Part shown: positions 8,164 through 16,962 of the stretch, piece after piece
How positions within the stretch are numbered: position 1 is the first letter of the stretch
How the letters are laid out: the number at the start of each line of letters is the position of its first letter
Assembly: GCA_038237805.1 (NCBI GenBank)
Contig: JBBRYI010000003.1
Coordinates: 124,001 to 188,000 of the forward strand
Origin: JBBQFI01 sp038237805
Lineage (GTDB): Bacteria > Verrucomicrobiota > Verrucomicrobiia > Chthoniobacterales > UBA10450
Length of the DNA: 64,000 nt
Reading direction: 5' to 3'
Notes under the pieces: generated by a model
Seen by the model: the letters and a program-made list of their open reading frames with translations, nothing else
Databases searched by the model: none
What the model was told of the DNA's origin: nothing
Position numbers and translations under genes: made by a program

Positions 8164-9129
8164 ATGGCGGACGCTTCGGATAGTCCGCTGGTTACCGTCG
8201 TCTGCTCTACGTTCAACAGCAAAGCGACCCTGCGCTTCGCGCTTCGCAGCGTGCTCAATCAGGATTTCGCCAACTTCGAAGTTCGCGTCATGGGCGACGG
8301 CTGCACCGACGGCAGCGAGCAGATCGTCACCGAACTCAGTGATTCGCGATTACACTGGTTCAATTTTCCGAAAAACACCGGCACGCAAAGCGAGCCGAAC
8401 AATGAAGGAATGCGCCGGGCAAGCGGGAAATACATCGCCTTCATCGGCCACGACGATCTGTGGATGCCATGGCATTTGTCGAAACTCGTTAGGTACATAA
8501 AAGAAACTGGCGCGGATATTACGCACGATTTGGTTGCCAACATCGCGCCAATAGGTGTTCACGGGGTCTATGGGCCGCCGCATGAACGTTCGAGTTACAC
8601 CCGAACGTATTTCCCGACCATGTCGTGGTTGCATCGCCGCGCGCTTCCCGACGAGATTGGTTTCTGACGTAACGCCAACGACCTCGGTTGGCAGATCGAT
8701 TTTGATTTTTCGCAGCGGGCAGCGAGAGCTGGGAAGAAAATCTCCTTTTTGCACTCGTTAGGCGGACTCAAATTTCATTCCGCACTTTGGAGGATTTACG
8801 CGCGACCGGGCATTCCACCGCAAGAGGAATGGCTCGATAAGATTTTGCGTGACCCGCAACACCTTACCGAAACAATTCTCAACACGGCTGCGGCGCAGTA
8901 CGGGCAAGTCTACCAGATGCACGACCGGAGACCGCCGTTCGGTTTTGCGTTAACTCAATGGAGGGACGTGAGCAAGGAACTGCTCAAAGCCTCTCTGCGC
9001 GATTTAATTAATATCTACGGCGCCGAGCGCTGGCCGATCAAAAAAATAGCCGCGCGACGTTTGCGTCGTCTGCGATCCAAACAACGACTCGTTAGGGGCC
9101 TTCGCTCTCTCGAAGAGAGTGGACTCTGA
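8164..9129 (+). pseudogene. Family 2 glycosyltransferase interrupted by an in-frame TGA
   Basis: From the ATG at 8164 the first 167 residues are a GT-A family 2 glycosyltransferase: VTVVCSTFNS at the N-terminus, the acceptor MGDGCTDGSE segment and the DXD-like GHDDLW at about 102-107. A TGA at 8665-8667 stops the frame, yet the same frame continues without another stop to 9129 with sensible sequence (RNANDLGWQIDF and on for about 153 residues). The expected residue at the stop is probably Trp (TGG to TGA). This is either a pseudogene or a sequence error; as written only a truncated enzyme is made. Octamer copies at 8486, 8755 and 9089. Confidence 0.8.
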
Positions 9130-9130
9130 G

Positions 9131-9276
9131 TCTGGGGAGCGCACGCGCCCCGCGTGCTGTCGATGGCGCCCCGCCATCGCGAACTTTTTTTTGGGAGAGA
9201 ACATTACCAGCGAAGATTGTTTCGGCGAGGCGCCGAAACCCGCACGCGAGGGCGCGTACCGCCGCTACAAAAGCCG
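9131..9276. repeat. Interspersed inverted-repeat region
   Basis: GC-rich intergenic stretch with nested inverted arms (GCACGCGCCCCGCGTGC, GGCGCCCCGCCATCGC, then GGCGCGTACCGCCGCTACAA). The terminal CCGCCGCTACAA is the end of the REP-A family seen elsewhere. No gene here. Confidence 0.6.
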
Positions 9277-9278
9277 AG

Positions 9279-9809
9279 TCAATTCTTGCGCGTGAAATCG
9301 AAGCGCGAAATTTCTTTTTTGTCGTTCTTCAAATAAGTCCATTCCTCGATGTGATGGTTGGGGCCGTCCAGGATGAACGTTACTTGATGCATGTGGCCGA
9401 CCTCAGGCTTGATATTCGTGCCGTCCTTGAATGCAAAAACGAGACGATTGCGCTCGCCGTCCATGACGAGCACCATGCGCGGCTGGTTGTGCGCCGCGCA
9501 ATAGTGCGTGGCCATGAGCGTGTCGCCGTCCATGTGAAACATCGTCACCATTTCATTCGGCGTCCCCTCCTCCAGCCAGGCCGCGAGGGCTGAGCCGTCG
9601 GCGATCGATTGGAAACGAGCGTTAGTCGGAAGTTCCTTTTCGCCTTCTTTCACCATGCCCTTCCACGAACCGATGAGTGTCTTCATTTTCTCGAACGCTT
9701 CATTCTTTTCGTTTTTGGATGATTCGTGTTTCGATTCCTCTTCGGCGAATGAGATGCAGCAGCCGAGAATGAAAGTTATGAGGACGTAGGCAGCTCGGGT
9801 CGGCGTCAT
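9279..9809 (-). CDS. Secreted lipocalin-like protein (DUF1579-like), unknown role
   Basis: 176 residues. The N-terminus has a Sec signal peptide (hydrophobic core at about 6-19, cleavage likely after SFA). The mature part begins with a Lys/Glu-rich linker, then about 130 residues of alternating beta strands starting LIGSWKGMV, a phrase typical of DUF1579 and related lipocalin-like beta-barrels, and ending HIEEWTYLKNDKK. Such proteins are periplasmic or exported with unknown ligands. No catalytic motif is visible. It is transcribed alone, bounded by a repeat downstream. Confidence 0.7.
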   Translation of the reverse strand: MTPTRAAYVLITFILGCCISFAEEESKHESSKNEKNEAFEKMKTLIGSWKGMVKEGEKELPTNARFQSIADGSALAAWLEEGTPNEMVTMFHMDGDTLMATHYCAAHNQPRMVLVMDGERNRLVFAFKDGTNIKPEVGHMHQVTFILDGPNHHIEEWTYLKNDKKEISRFDFTRKN

Positions 9810-9825
9810 TTCCCGTGAATATTAG

Positions 9826-10114
9826 AACCGGCCGTTTGCGCAAAGCCGAAAATACAGTGTCGACGCATCGTTTATTGCCGCGACCCATAAACTGCAGGAT
9901 GCGGCCATCGGTTTACGCATTGTATTTAGCGTTTGCCTTGCCGCCGTCATTTTCGGCGGACTCTGCGTTATAAAAAAACGGCGAGAACTCTTTGGACGCG
10001 ATCCGGACGTCACGGCAGATACTTGGGGCGGCACGCAATTTGCGCATATGGCAAGTGATCCTTGTCTGGATTCTGGCGATGGATTTATTGATTACGATGC
10101 TGCTGCGGCTCTAG
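9826..10114 (+). pseudogene. Possible remnant of a small two-helix membrane protein
   Basis: In one frame (from 9826, no start codon) the sequence reads THKLQDAAIGLRIVFSVC, a hydrophobic helix, then KKRRELFGRDP. In the +1 frame the region 9978-10114 encodes RQILGAARNLRIW, a second hydrophobic helix and a TAG stop. Together they look like one small membrane protein broken by a frameshift near 10005-10015, without a usable start. The alternative is a 40-residue single-helix peptide starting at TTG in the second frame. I cannot choose; the stretch otherwise holds no gene. Confidence 0.35.
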
Positions 10115-10125
10115 GCATTTCTTCT

Positions 10126-10227
10126 TGTAGCGGCGCTCTATGAGCGTCGCACATATTTCTTATCGCCAGCCTAACGAGCTTGGCCTGGCCATGCAAAATA
10201 ATGCGACGGTCATAGACCGCCGCTACA
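10126..10227. repeat. REP-A inverted pair
   Basis: Left arm TGTAGCGGCGCTCTATGAG at 10126 and right arm CATAGACCGCCGCTACA ending at 10227 are inverted copies separated by about 60 bases. The right arm lies in the reading frame of the long version of the downstream permease gene. Octamer copy inside the loop (10170). Confidence 0.8.
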
Positions 10228-10280
10228 AAACCATTTCACTTCTGGAAAAGCGACCAAATCGCAGCCACGGTAGCGGCGAT

Positions 10281-11573
10281 TTGAAACTGCCGTTTAGTCT
10301 TTTCCTCGCGCTCCGCTATCTCAAACCGAAGCGCACGTTTCTTTCCATTATCACGCTAATCTCGATCATCGGCGTGACACTCGGCGTGACGGTGTTGATT
10401 CTTGTCATCTCCGTCATGACCGGATTCGACCGCGAGCTGCAACAAAAGGTTATCGATTTCGATGCGCACATTCTCGTCAGCACAGAAGATGTGATGCGCG
10501 ATTGGCGCGATGTGACAGTGAAATTGCGCAATACGCCGGGCGTCGTCGCGACGGCGCCGTTCATTCAAGGGCCGGTCATTGTTGAATTTCAAAATCGCCG
10601 CCTCGCCCCGATGATTCGTGGAATCGCTCCGCAGGAAGAGGAAGAGGTGATCCCGCTGCGAAAATTTATCGTGCGCGGCAAGCTCGATCTCGAAGGCGAT
10701 TCCACCGTGCTCGGAATCGAACTCGCACGAAAATTACAGATCGATGTCGGCGACAAGGTCACGGTCTATTCGCCCGGCAACCTGAACGAAATCCTCAACG
10801 GCATAAAAAAACTCGAGAACGTAAAGGGCGACGAAGAGAAAAAGGCGATCGACGAATTGCGCGACGTGATTTTGCCAAAGGAGTTAACCGTCACCGGCAT
10901 CTACGAAACCGGCCATTATTTGCACGACTCCGAATTCCTGCTCGTGCCGATTTACGTCGGTCAGGAATTGTACGGACTCGGCGATGCGCTGCACGGCATC
11001 ACCGTCAAAACCAACGATCCGTTTCACGCAGCGGAGGTGAAAGAATCGATCCAGCGATTCCTTAAACCACCAGAGTACGTGCAGACCTGGCAGGACATGA
11101 ACAAACAATATTTCGAAGCGATCCGACTGGAACGAAATGTCATGTTCTTCCTGCTTTTCTTCATCGTCGTCGTTGCCGCATTCGGAATCATGAGCACGCT
11201 CATTACCGTGACGGTGCAGAAGCGACGCGAGATCGGCATCATGAAAGCGATCGGCGCCAACATCTGGCAAATCGTCTGGGTCTTTCTCGGTCAGGGAATC
11301 GTCGTCGGATTATTCGGAACGCTCACCGGACTTGGTCTCGGCATGACCTTGATCCGTTATCGCAACGAATTCAGTCACTGGCTGGCGAGCGTTCTCCACG
11401 TCGAAATCTTCCCACGCGAGGTCTATCAATTTTCGTCAATTCCCGCCGAAGTAATTCCGCTCGATGTTGTGAAGATTTGCATCAGCGCGTTCGTCATTTG
11501 CTCGTTCGCGGCGCTCATCCCCGCTTACTTTGCGGCGCGCCTGGACCCGGTAAAAGCGCTCCGCTACGAATAG
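10281..11573 (+). CDS. ABC transporter permease, LolC/LolE type
   Basis: 430 residues from the TTG at 10281. The N-terminus FSLFLALRYLKPKRTFLS leads into the first membrane helix with the family phrase LVISVMTGFDRELQQKV, then a large periplasmic domain (about 60-265), and three more helices at the C-terminus typical of FtsX-fold permeases. LolC/E proteins extract lipoproteins from the inner membrane with the LolD ATPase, which is not next to it here. The frame is open upstream to an ATG at 10140, but those codons are made of a REP-A repeat, so I prefer the later start; ATG 10191 is another option. C-terminal AARLDPVKALRYE is typical for the family. Confidence 0.88.
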   Translation: MKLPFSLFLALRYLKPKRTFLSIITLISIIGVTLGVTVLILVISVMTGFDRELQQKVIDFDAHILVSTEDVMRDWRDVTVKLRNTPGVVATAPFIQGPVIVEFQNRRLAPMIRGIAPQEEEEVIPLRKFIVRGKLDLEGDSTVLGIELARKLQIDVGDKVTVYSPGNLNEILNGIKKLENVKGDEEKKAIDELRDVILPKELTVTGIYETGHYLHDSEFLLVPIYVGQELYGLGDALHGITVKTNDPFHAAEVKESIQRFLKPPEYVQTWQDMNKQYFEAIRLERNVMFFLLFFIVVVAAFGIMSTLITVTVQKRREIGIMKAIGANIWQIVWVFLGQGIVVGLFGTLTGLGLGMTLIRYRNEFSHWLASVLHVEIFPREVYQFSSIPAEVIPLDVVKICISAFVICSFAALIPAYFAARLDPVKALRYE

Positions 11574-11589
11574 GAAGCCACCTTTCGCT

Positions 11590-11697
11590 TGTAGCGGCGG
11601 TCTCTGACCGTCGCATTATTCCCGGGCGGGCGATAACTTGTTCCAAACGTCGCAACCTTCCCCGCGATTAATGCGACGCTCAGAGAGCGCCGCTACA
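11590..11697. repeat. REP-A inverted pair
   Basis: TGTAGCGGCGGTCTCTGACC at 11590 and its imperfect inverted copy (ATGCGACGCTCAGAGAGCGC) at 11671-11697. It sits just downstream of the lolC-like gene and could act as an mRNA-stabilising or terminating hairpin. Confidence 0.8.
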
Positions 11698-11760
11698 AAA
11701 AAACCTATTCGCTTCGCGCGATCCACGCCGGTTTGTCCGCCGGAAATTATTTTCAGTGGA

Positions 11761-12168
11761 CTAGTCGAGCTTCGGTTTGTAAATCGCGCCGACGATTGCA
11801 CCAACGATGACGAATTCGATCAATCCGCCGACGATCCACATGCCCAGAATCTTTGTCGTGAGCGGTTGAACAGCAAAGCGGATCAGATCTCCGCCGATGC
11901 AGAGAAGCGCCAGGAACAATCCCAAACGTACTCCGCCAGCCACCCCACTTCCGGCAAAACCCCGGCAGTAGATCGCAACAACGGAAAACGCGATCACGAC
12001 ATGGCCAACGATAAGGATCCAGAAATGGTTGTTAAAGTCTGCATCCGCCCGCCAGAGGCTGGCCGTCTCCATGTAGGCGCTCTTCATCAGCATCCCGTGC
12101 CAGACAAATTCGAAGAAGAAGATGAAAACGAACGCCGCAAGGAACGCGAAGAAACATCGTTTGTTCAT
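11761..12168 (-). CDS. Four-helix membrane protein, unknown function
   Basis: 135 residues, almost entirely hydrophobic, with four predicted helices (about 5-22, 48-68, 78-95, 104-130) separated by short loops. The first loop contains WHGMLMKSAYMETASLWRAD, a motif seen in small uncharacterised membrane proteins of the DUF1761-like type; the match is from memory and uncertain. Monocistronic, convergent with the lolC-like gene and divergent from the gamma-glutamyltransferase gene. Confidence 0.65.
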   Translation of the reverse strand: MNKRCFFAFLAAFVFIFFFEFVWHGMLMKSAYMETASLWRADADFNNHFWILIVGHVVIAFSVVAIYCRGFAGSGVAGGVRLGLFLALLCIGGDLIRFAVQPLTTKILGMWIVGGLIEFVIVGAIVGAIYKPKLD

Positions 12169-12227
12169 GGCGCTTTTGTAATCGACGGAATAACGCGCTG
12201 TCGATGCAAAATCGCCATACCTAAGGG

Positions 12228-12262
12228 GTTGTCATTTCGAGCGAAGTCGAGAAATCTCTTAG
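12228..12262. repeat. REP-B element
   Basis: TTGTCATTTCGAGCGAAGTC followed by GAGAAATCTC. The same phrase recurs, with variation, at 21880, 28534, 37629, 41385 and 45345. Confidence 0.6.
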
Positions 12263-12284
12263 TGTTAGTCTGAACGCTTCATCC

Positions 12285-14045
12285 ATGAACATTCAAAAAC
12301 GTATTTCCGTTGCGCGCGTTAGCCTCGCCGCAGTTCTTACCCTTTGTTCGACGTTTTCGAATCTGGCCAGCGCGCAGATCGATCGTATTACCGGAAAGAA
12401 TTTCGCGACACACTCTGAAGTGCTCGCGCGACACGGGATGGTTTGCACGAGCGTGCCCGCGGCAACGCAAGTGGGCGTTGAAATTTTGAAACGCGGCGGG
12501 AGCGCGGTTGATGCGGCGATCGCCGCGAATGCGACGCTCGGCCTGATGGAGCCGGTTTCAAACGGAGTCGGCGGCGATCTCTTTGCGATCGTTTATAGCG
12601 CAAAAGAAAATAAACTTTACGGCATCAACGGCAGCGGCCGCTCGCCGCTCGGCTTGAGCTATGAGCAACTGAAAGTGGAGCTCGCAAAACTGAAACGCGA
12701 AACCATTCCGCCGACCGGCATGTTGCCGATCAGCGTGCCGGGAACAGTCGATGCGTGGGCCGAGCTGCACAAAAAATTCGGCAAATTGAAACTGGGCGAA
12801 GATCTAGCACCGGCGATTCATTATGCCGAGGAAGGTTTTCCGGTAACGGAGTTGATCGCTTTTTATTGGTCTTTCGGTCCGCGTATATATAAAGGGCTGC
12901 CTGGCGCTTTTTCCGAAACTTACACGCTCGACGGCAAAGGCCGCACGCCGTCGAAGGGCGACATCTTTAAGAATCCTGCGTTAGCCAACACGTTGCGCTT
13001 GATTGGCGAGAACGGGCGCGACGCTTTTTATAAAGGCGAGATCGCAGATAAGATCGACGCCTTCATGCAGGCAAACGGCGGTTACCTGCGCAAAATCGAT
13101 TTCGAAAAGCATACGAGCACATGGGTCGATCCAGTCTCGACGAATTATCGGGGCTACGACGTTTTCGAATTGCCGCCGAACGGTCAGGGTATCGCCACCT
13201 TGCAAATGTTGAACATCCTCGAGGGCTTTGATTTGAAAGCGCTGGGCCGTAATTCACCTGAAGCGCTTCACGCCATGATCGAAGCGAAAAAGATTGCGTG
13301 GGCCGACCGAGCAAAGTTTTATGCCGATCCCGCGTTCGCGAAAATTCCGCTCAAAGGTTTGCTTTCGAAAAGTTACGCCACCGAGCGCCGCAAACTGATT
13401 GATCCGAATCACGCCGCGAAGAACGTGGTGGCTGGAAATCCCGTGGTCGATCAGGGCGACACCATCTACATGTGCACCGCCGATGATGCAGGCAACATGG
13501 TCTCGCTCATTCAAAGCAACTACCGCGGCATGGGCAGTGGCATCGTGGTGCCTGGGCTTGGCTTCATGTTCCAGGATCGCGGCGAACTTTTTTCGATGGA
13601 ACCGAATCACGCCAACGTTTTTGCGCCAGGCAAACGTCCCTTCCACACCATCATTCCTGGCTTCGTCATGAAAGACTCCAAACCGTGGGAAGCGTTCGGC
13701 GTCATGGGCGGCGGCATGCAACCGCAAGGTCACGTGCAAGTGCTCACCAATCAGATCGATTTTGGATTGCACGTACAGGAAGCGGGCGACGCATCGCGCT
13801 GGCAACATGAAGGCGATAACGAACCGACCGGCGAAAAGATGACTGAGAGTGGCGGTTACGTTGAAGTCGAGAGCGGCATTCCGTACGAATCTGTGCGCGA
13901 ACTAAAGAAACGCGGGCACGACGTGCGCTTCGACGTCGGCGGTTATGGTGGCTACCAGGCTATCAAGGTTGAATTGCATGACGGCCAACGCGTTTACGTC
14001 GGTGCGAGCGAATCGCGCAAAGACGGACAAGCCGCGGGCTATTAG
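12285..14045 (+). CDS. ggt: Gamma-glutamyltransferase (periplasmic)
   Basis: 586 residues. A signal peptide occupies about residues 1-30, so the enzyme is exported. The Ntn-hydrolase precursor has the large-subunit segments ILKRGGSAVDAAIAANATLG and GVGGDLFA, and the probable autoprocessing site before Thr393 in QGDTIYMCTADDAGN. The glycine-rich oxyanion region GVMGGGMQPQGHVQV near the C-terminus is intact. It hydrolyses glutathione and other gamma-glutamyl compounds or transfers the glutamyl group. The sequence is closer to the bacterial GGT-like acylase branch than to E. coli Ggt. It is followed by an interspersed repeat, not by an operon partner. Confidence 0.92.
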   Translation: MNIQKRISVARVSLAAVLTLCSTFSNLASAQIDRITGKNFATHSEVLARHGMVCTSVPAATQVGVEILKRGGSAVDAAIAANATLGLMEPVSNGVGGDLFAIVYSAKENKLYGINGSGRSPLGLSYEQLKVELAKLKRETIPPTGMLPISVPGTVDAWAELHKKFGKLKLGEDLAPAIHYAEEGFPVTELIAFYWSFGPRIYKGLPGAFSETYTLDGKGRTPSKGDIFKNPALANTLRLIGENGRDAFYKGEIADKIDAFMQANGGYLRKIDFEKHTSTWVDPVSTNYRGYDVFELPPNGQGIATLQMLNILEGFDLKALGRNSPEALHAMIEAKKIAWADRAKFYADPAFAKIPLKGLLSKSYATERRKLIDPNHAAKNVVAGNPVVDQGDTIYMCTADDAGNMVSLIQSNYRGMGSGIVVPGLGFMFQDRGELFSMEPNHANVFAPGKRPFHTIIPGFVMKDSKPWEAFGVMGGGMQPQGHVQVLTNQIDFGLHVQEAGDASRWQHEGDNEPTGEKMTESGGYVEVESGIPYESVRELKKRGHDVRFDVGGYGGYQAIKVELHDGQRVYVGASESRKDGQAAGY

Positions 14046-14048
14046 CCC

Positions 14049-14157
14049 GGGTAGGGCGGCGCGTCTCGCGCGCCTAACGAATCATCTCGATTCGTTTCCA
14101 AAAGCAGAAGCCGCGCGAGACGCGCGGCTACACGGACGAGACGCCCGCACTACCCAG
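14049..14157. repeat. Interspersed inverted repeat
   Basis: GGGTAGGGCGGCGCGTCTCG at 14049 pairs with CGAGACGCCCGCACTACCC ending at 14157; the inner GCGCGAGACGCGCGGCTACA arm adds a second hairpin. An octamer copy lies in the loop (14073) and another just outside (14180). Confidence 0.65.
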
Positions 14158-14231
14158 CTATGCTTCGCGCCAAAACAATTCGTTAGGCTTTGCTTGATGC
14201 CTTGAGGATCGACTAATCCCTCGCTCTTATT

Positions 14232-16004
14232 TTACATGTGATGCGGCACGCGCTTCTTCATCACCGCCGGCTTGATCGAAGACGGTGGCAGATGGTTCAA
14301 CGAAGGAACCTTCGTGCCTTTAATATGATCGAACGGAACCGTCTGCGCGAATGTCGGCAGGTTATTCTTGCGCACCTGCGTCGCCGCTTCGAAGCCCGAC
14401 GCGAGTTTGATTAATTTAGGCTCGCTGAATGCCGTTCCGAAAAAGCTGATGCCAAGCGGCACCCCATGCACCATTCCCGCCGGGACCTGCACGATCGGAT
14501 AACCTTCTGCTGCCGCCAGGCCCGATGTCCCAAAGATGAAGTGATCGCCGTAGATCAGATCGGTCGCCCAAGCGGGATTATCGGTCGCCGACACCACGGC
14601 ATCGAGATGGAAGTCGTTAATAGCCTTGTCGATTCCATTTATTCCCGCGTCGCGATCGATCGCGAGGGCCTGGTTGTAAGAAAAACCAAAGTTCGGATCG
14701 ACGAAGTCCGGATCAGGATTGAGGCTCTGCGAAAGTTCAAAGATATCCTGATTAAAAAACGGCATCTCGACATCCGCGTGGGCGTTATTGAAATCAATCG
14801 CGGTCTGAAGTGTTCCGCCCGCCACCGGCACGCCAACACGGGTCGCGAAATATTTTGCAACATCAAACTTGAATTCGTAGAGCAACACGAAGAACTCACC
14901 GTCAGGCGATGGAAAGGTGAAACCTGCGGCGTCGAGATCGATCACGGTTGCGCCCGCCGCCGTGAGCTTGTCCACCGCTGCCTCGAACGCATCGAGCACC
15001 GGCTGCGGTGTAGTCACATTCTGGAATCCATTTAATCCCGCGCGCGTCAGACCGAGCCGGGCACCTTGAAGACCGTGCGCATTCACGAACTGCGTGTAGT
15101 CGCTGGGAATATTGGTAGGACGCGGTTTGCCCGTTCCCTGCCAGCCTAACGGAACACCACCCGTCGCCGCGTCGCGTCCGTCAAAAGTTTTACTTTGTAT
15201 CACACCCAATACCGCGGCTGCATCCGCCACCGTTCGCCCGTGAGGGCCGACGGTGTCCTGCGTGTGAGCGATCGGAACCACGCCGGCACGACTCGTTAGG
15301 CCAACTGTCGGCTTGATTGCGGCCACACCGTTCGCGTTACCAGGACAGACGATGCTGCCGTCGGTCTCTGTGCCTAACGAGACCGCCGCAAAGTTTGCTG
15401 ACGTAGCCGCACCCGAACCGGCACTCGAGCCGCAAGGATTGCGATTGATGCCGTAAGGATTGTTCGTTTGTCCGCCGCGGCCCGACCAGCCGCTGATCGA
15501 TTCGAATGAGCGGAAGTTCGCCCATTCAGACAAATTCGTTTTGCCGAGAATGACTGCGCCGCCTGCGCGCAGTTTGGCGGCGACCGTGGAATCCTTCGGC
15601 GCCGGTTTGCCGACGAGCGCGAACGAGCCGGCGCTTGTCTGCATTTTGTCGCCCGTGTCGATATTATCCTTCAACAGAATCGGGATGCCATGGAGCGGAC
15701 CGTGCACGTGGCCGTGGCGGCGGTCGTTGTCAGCGGCTGCCGCCAATTTTAGCGCGTCCGGATTCAATTCGATCACGGAATTGACCCCGGGTCCGTGTTG
15801 ATCGAGCGCAATGATGCGCGCGATATATTCGAGCGTCAGCTGCACAGAAGTCAACCGGCCATGGGCCATATCCGATTGGAGTTGGGCCACGGTCGCTTCA
15901 TTATGTCGGTCAAGAATACCGTGATGGTGATCGTTGTCGTTGTCCTCTGCCCATACCGACAACGTAAAAACAGTGCAGGATAGAATAAAAAGAATTTTTT
16001 TCAT
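14232..16004 (-). CDS. Exported amidase-signature family enzyme
   Basis: 590 residues with a Sec signal peptide (about 1-19) and a short Asp/His-rich segment after it (DNDNDHHHG). The amidase-signature Ser-Ser-Lys triad is in place: Lys112 in ILLKDNIDTGD, the cis-Ser in CGSSAGSG at 191-198, and the nucleophile Ser217 in ETDGSIVCP. Unlike GatA the protein is exported and has no gatB or gatC neighbour, so it probably hydrolyses an amide in the periplasm or outside. Substrate unknown. The Shine-Dalgarno AAGGAGG, eight bases before the ATG, is buried in a perfect hairpin (16011-16029). Octamer copies at 15293 and 15373. Confidence 0.9.
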   Translation of the reverse strand: MKKILFILSCTVFTLSVWAEDNDNDHHHGILDRHNEATVAQLQSDMAHGRLTSVQLTLEYIARIIALDQHGPGVNSVIELNPDALKLAAAADNDRRHGHVHGPLHGIPILLKDNIDTGDKMQTSAGSFALVGKPAPKDSTVAAKLRAGGAVILGKTNLSEWANFRSFESISGWSGRGGQTNNPYGINRNPCGSSAGSGAATSANFAAVSLGTETDGSIVCPGNANGVAAIKPTVGLTSRAGVVPIAHTQDTVGPHGRTVADAAAVLGVIQSKTFDGRDAATGGVPLGWQGTGKPRPTNIPSDYTQFVNAHGLQGARLGLTRAGLNGFQNVTTPQPVLDAFEAAVDKLTAAGATVIDLDAAGFTFPSPDGEFFVLLYEFKFDVAKYFATRVGVPVAGGTLQTAIDFNNAHADVEMPFFNQDIFELSQSLNPDPDFVDPNFGFSYNQALAIDRDAGINGIDKAINDFHLDAVVSATDNPAWATDLIYGDHFIFGTSGLAAAEGYPIVQVPAGMVHGVPLGISFFGTAFSEPKLIKLASGFEAATQVRKNNLPTFAQTVPFDHIKGTKVPSLNHLPPSSIKPAVMKKRVPHHM

Positions 16005-16010
16005 AGTTCG

Positions 16011-16029
16011 CGCCTCCTTGAAGGAGGCG
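16011..16029 (-). promoter_or_regulatory. Hairpin sequestering the amidase ribosome binding site
   Basis: CGCCTCCTT and AAGGAGGCG form a perfect inverted repeat with almost no spacer. On the minus-strand mRNA the downstream arm is the Shine-Dalgarno AAGGAGG, placed eight bases before the ATG at 16004. Base pairing would hide it, which suggests control of translation (thermometer-like or protein dependent), by inference only. Confidence 0.5.
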
Positions 16030-16304
16030 TTTTAGCAAGCCGCGCGAATCAAGCCAAGCGAAAAGTTTTAGTTTTGGAAGCGGCAGGCTCCTCATCCTTT
16101 AGTGTTGTTCCATCACCCGACGCTCGAATCCAAAGCGACAGTCATCACGTGCGCATTTGCGCGATTGTTTAAGTTTGCCTGCCTCAAGACGAATTCTCAT
16201 TAGATCATCCGGTATGGAGTCAGGCATTTCCTCTCACAATGGTAAAACCTCGGAATGGAATTGGTATAATGTTTCAGAGAGGGTTAAGTAATAGGACTTT
16301 TCAC

Positions 16305-16865
16305 ATGAACGATTCGTCCCCGTCAGAAGCAGTAGTGCGAGCGTTGAAGAGGCTAACTGTCGCGATCTGGGTATTGATTGCTATTACCACGATCCAGTTG
16401 CTGTTCGGACTGTTCGTCACACTTTTTCCAGCCGCCGTCGCCAGGCACTTCGCTGCTCAATCGTCAGATTTTTCGTCCGCACCGCCTATTGATTAGAACC
16501 GTGACTTCTACAACTGGCCACTCGAGAAGCAGATCGGCGCCGCGAGTGTAATTGCCGTCGGCAAAATGAAACTAGAGGACAATACCTATAAGTGCATTAT
16601 CGCGGAAATTCTAAAGCAGAGTCCCAACACAACCTTCTACTACAAGGTTGGCGATGAATATCGCCAGGGAAACCATGCCGCCAAACCCGGTAACGATTAT
16701 GTTGATGGCCAGCTCTTGTTCTTCGTTGGGTCGCCGGCGGAATTCCGCTATTCAGTTAGTTTCTCAGGCGATCGCGTCACGGCCCTTGGAGACATGCCGT
16801 TGGACGTTCTACGGCAAATGATCCATAAGCAAAACGCATCGGAACCGAAAACGCCTCACGGTTAA
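16305..16865 (+). pseudogene. Small membrane protein interrupted by an in-frame TAG
   Basis: From ATG 16305 the first 63 residues comprise a polar start, one strong hydrophobic helix (about 17-45) and a Ser-rich tail ending at TAG 16494-16496. The same frame then runs open to 16865 with 122 further sensible residues (NRDFYNWPLEKQIGAASVIA onward, then an alpha/beta-looking domain containing VGDEYRQGNHAAKPGNDY). The second half has its own ATG at 16566. I read this as one 186-residue anchored protein split by a stop, as a pseudogene or sequence error; two independent small genes is the alternative. Family not recognised. Confidence 0.6.
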
Positions 16866-16962
16866 TTGGAAACCACCCCTCCAGATTTTTTCCGTTAACC
16901 CGCGGCCATTTGCCGTTCCTTGTATCAAGCGCCCTATTCGTTAGGTTCGTTCGCGACAACCA

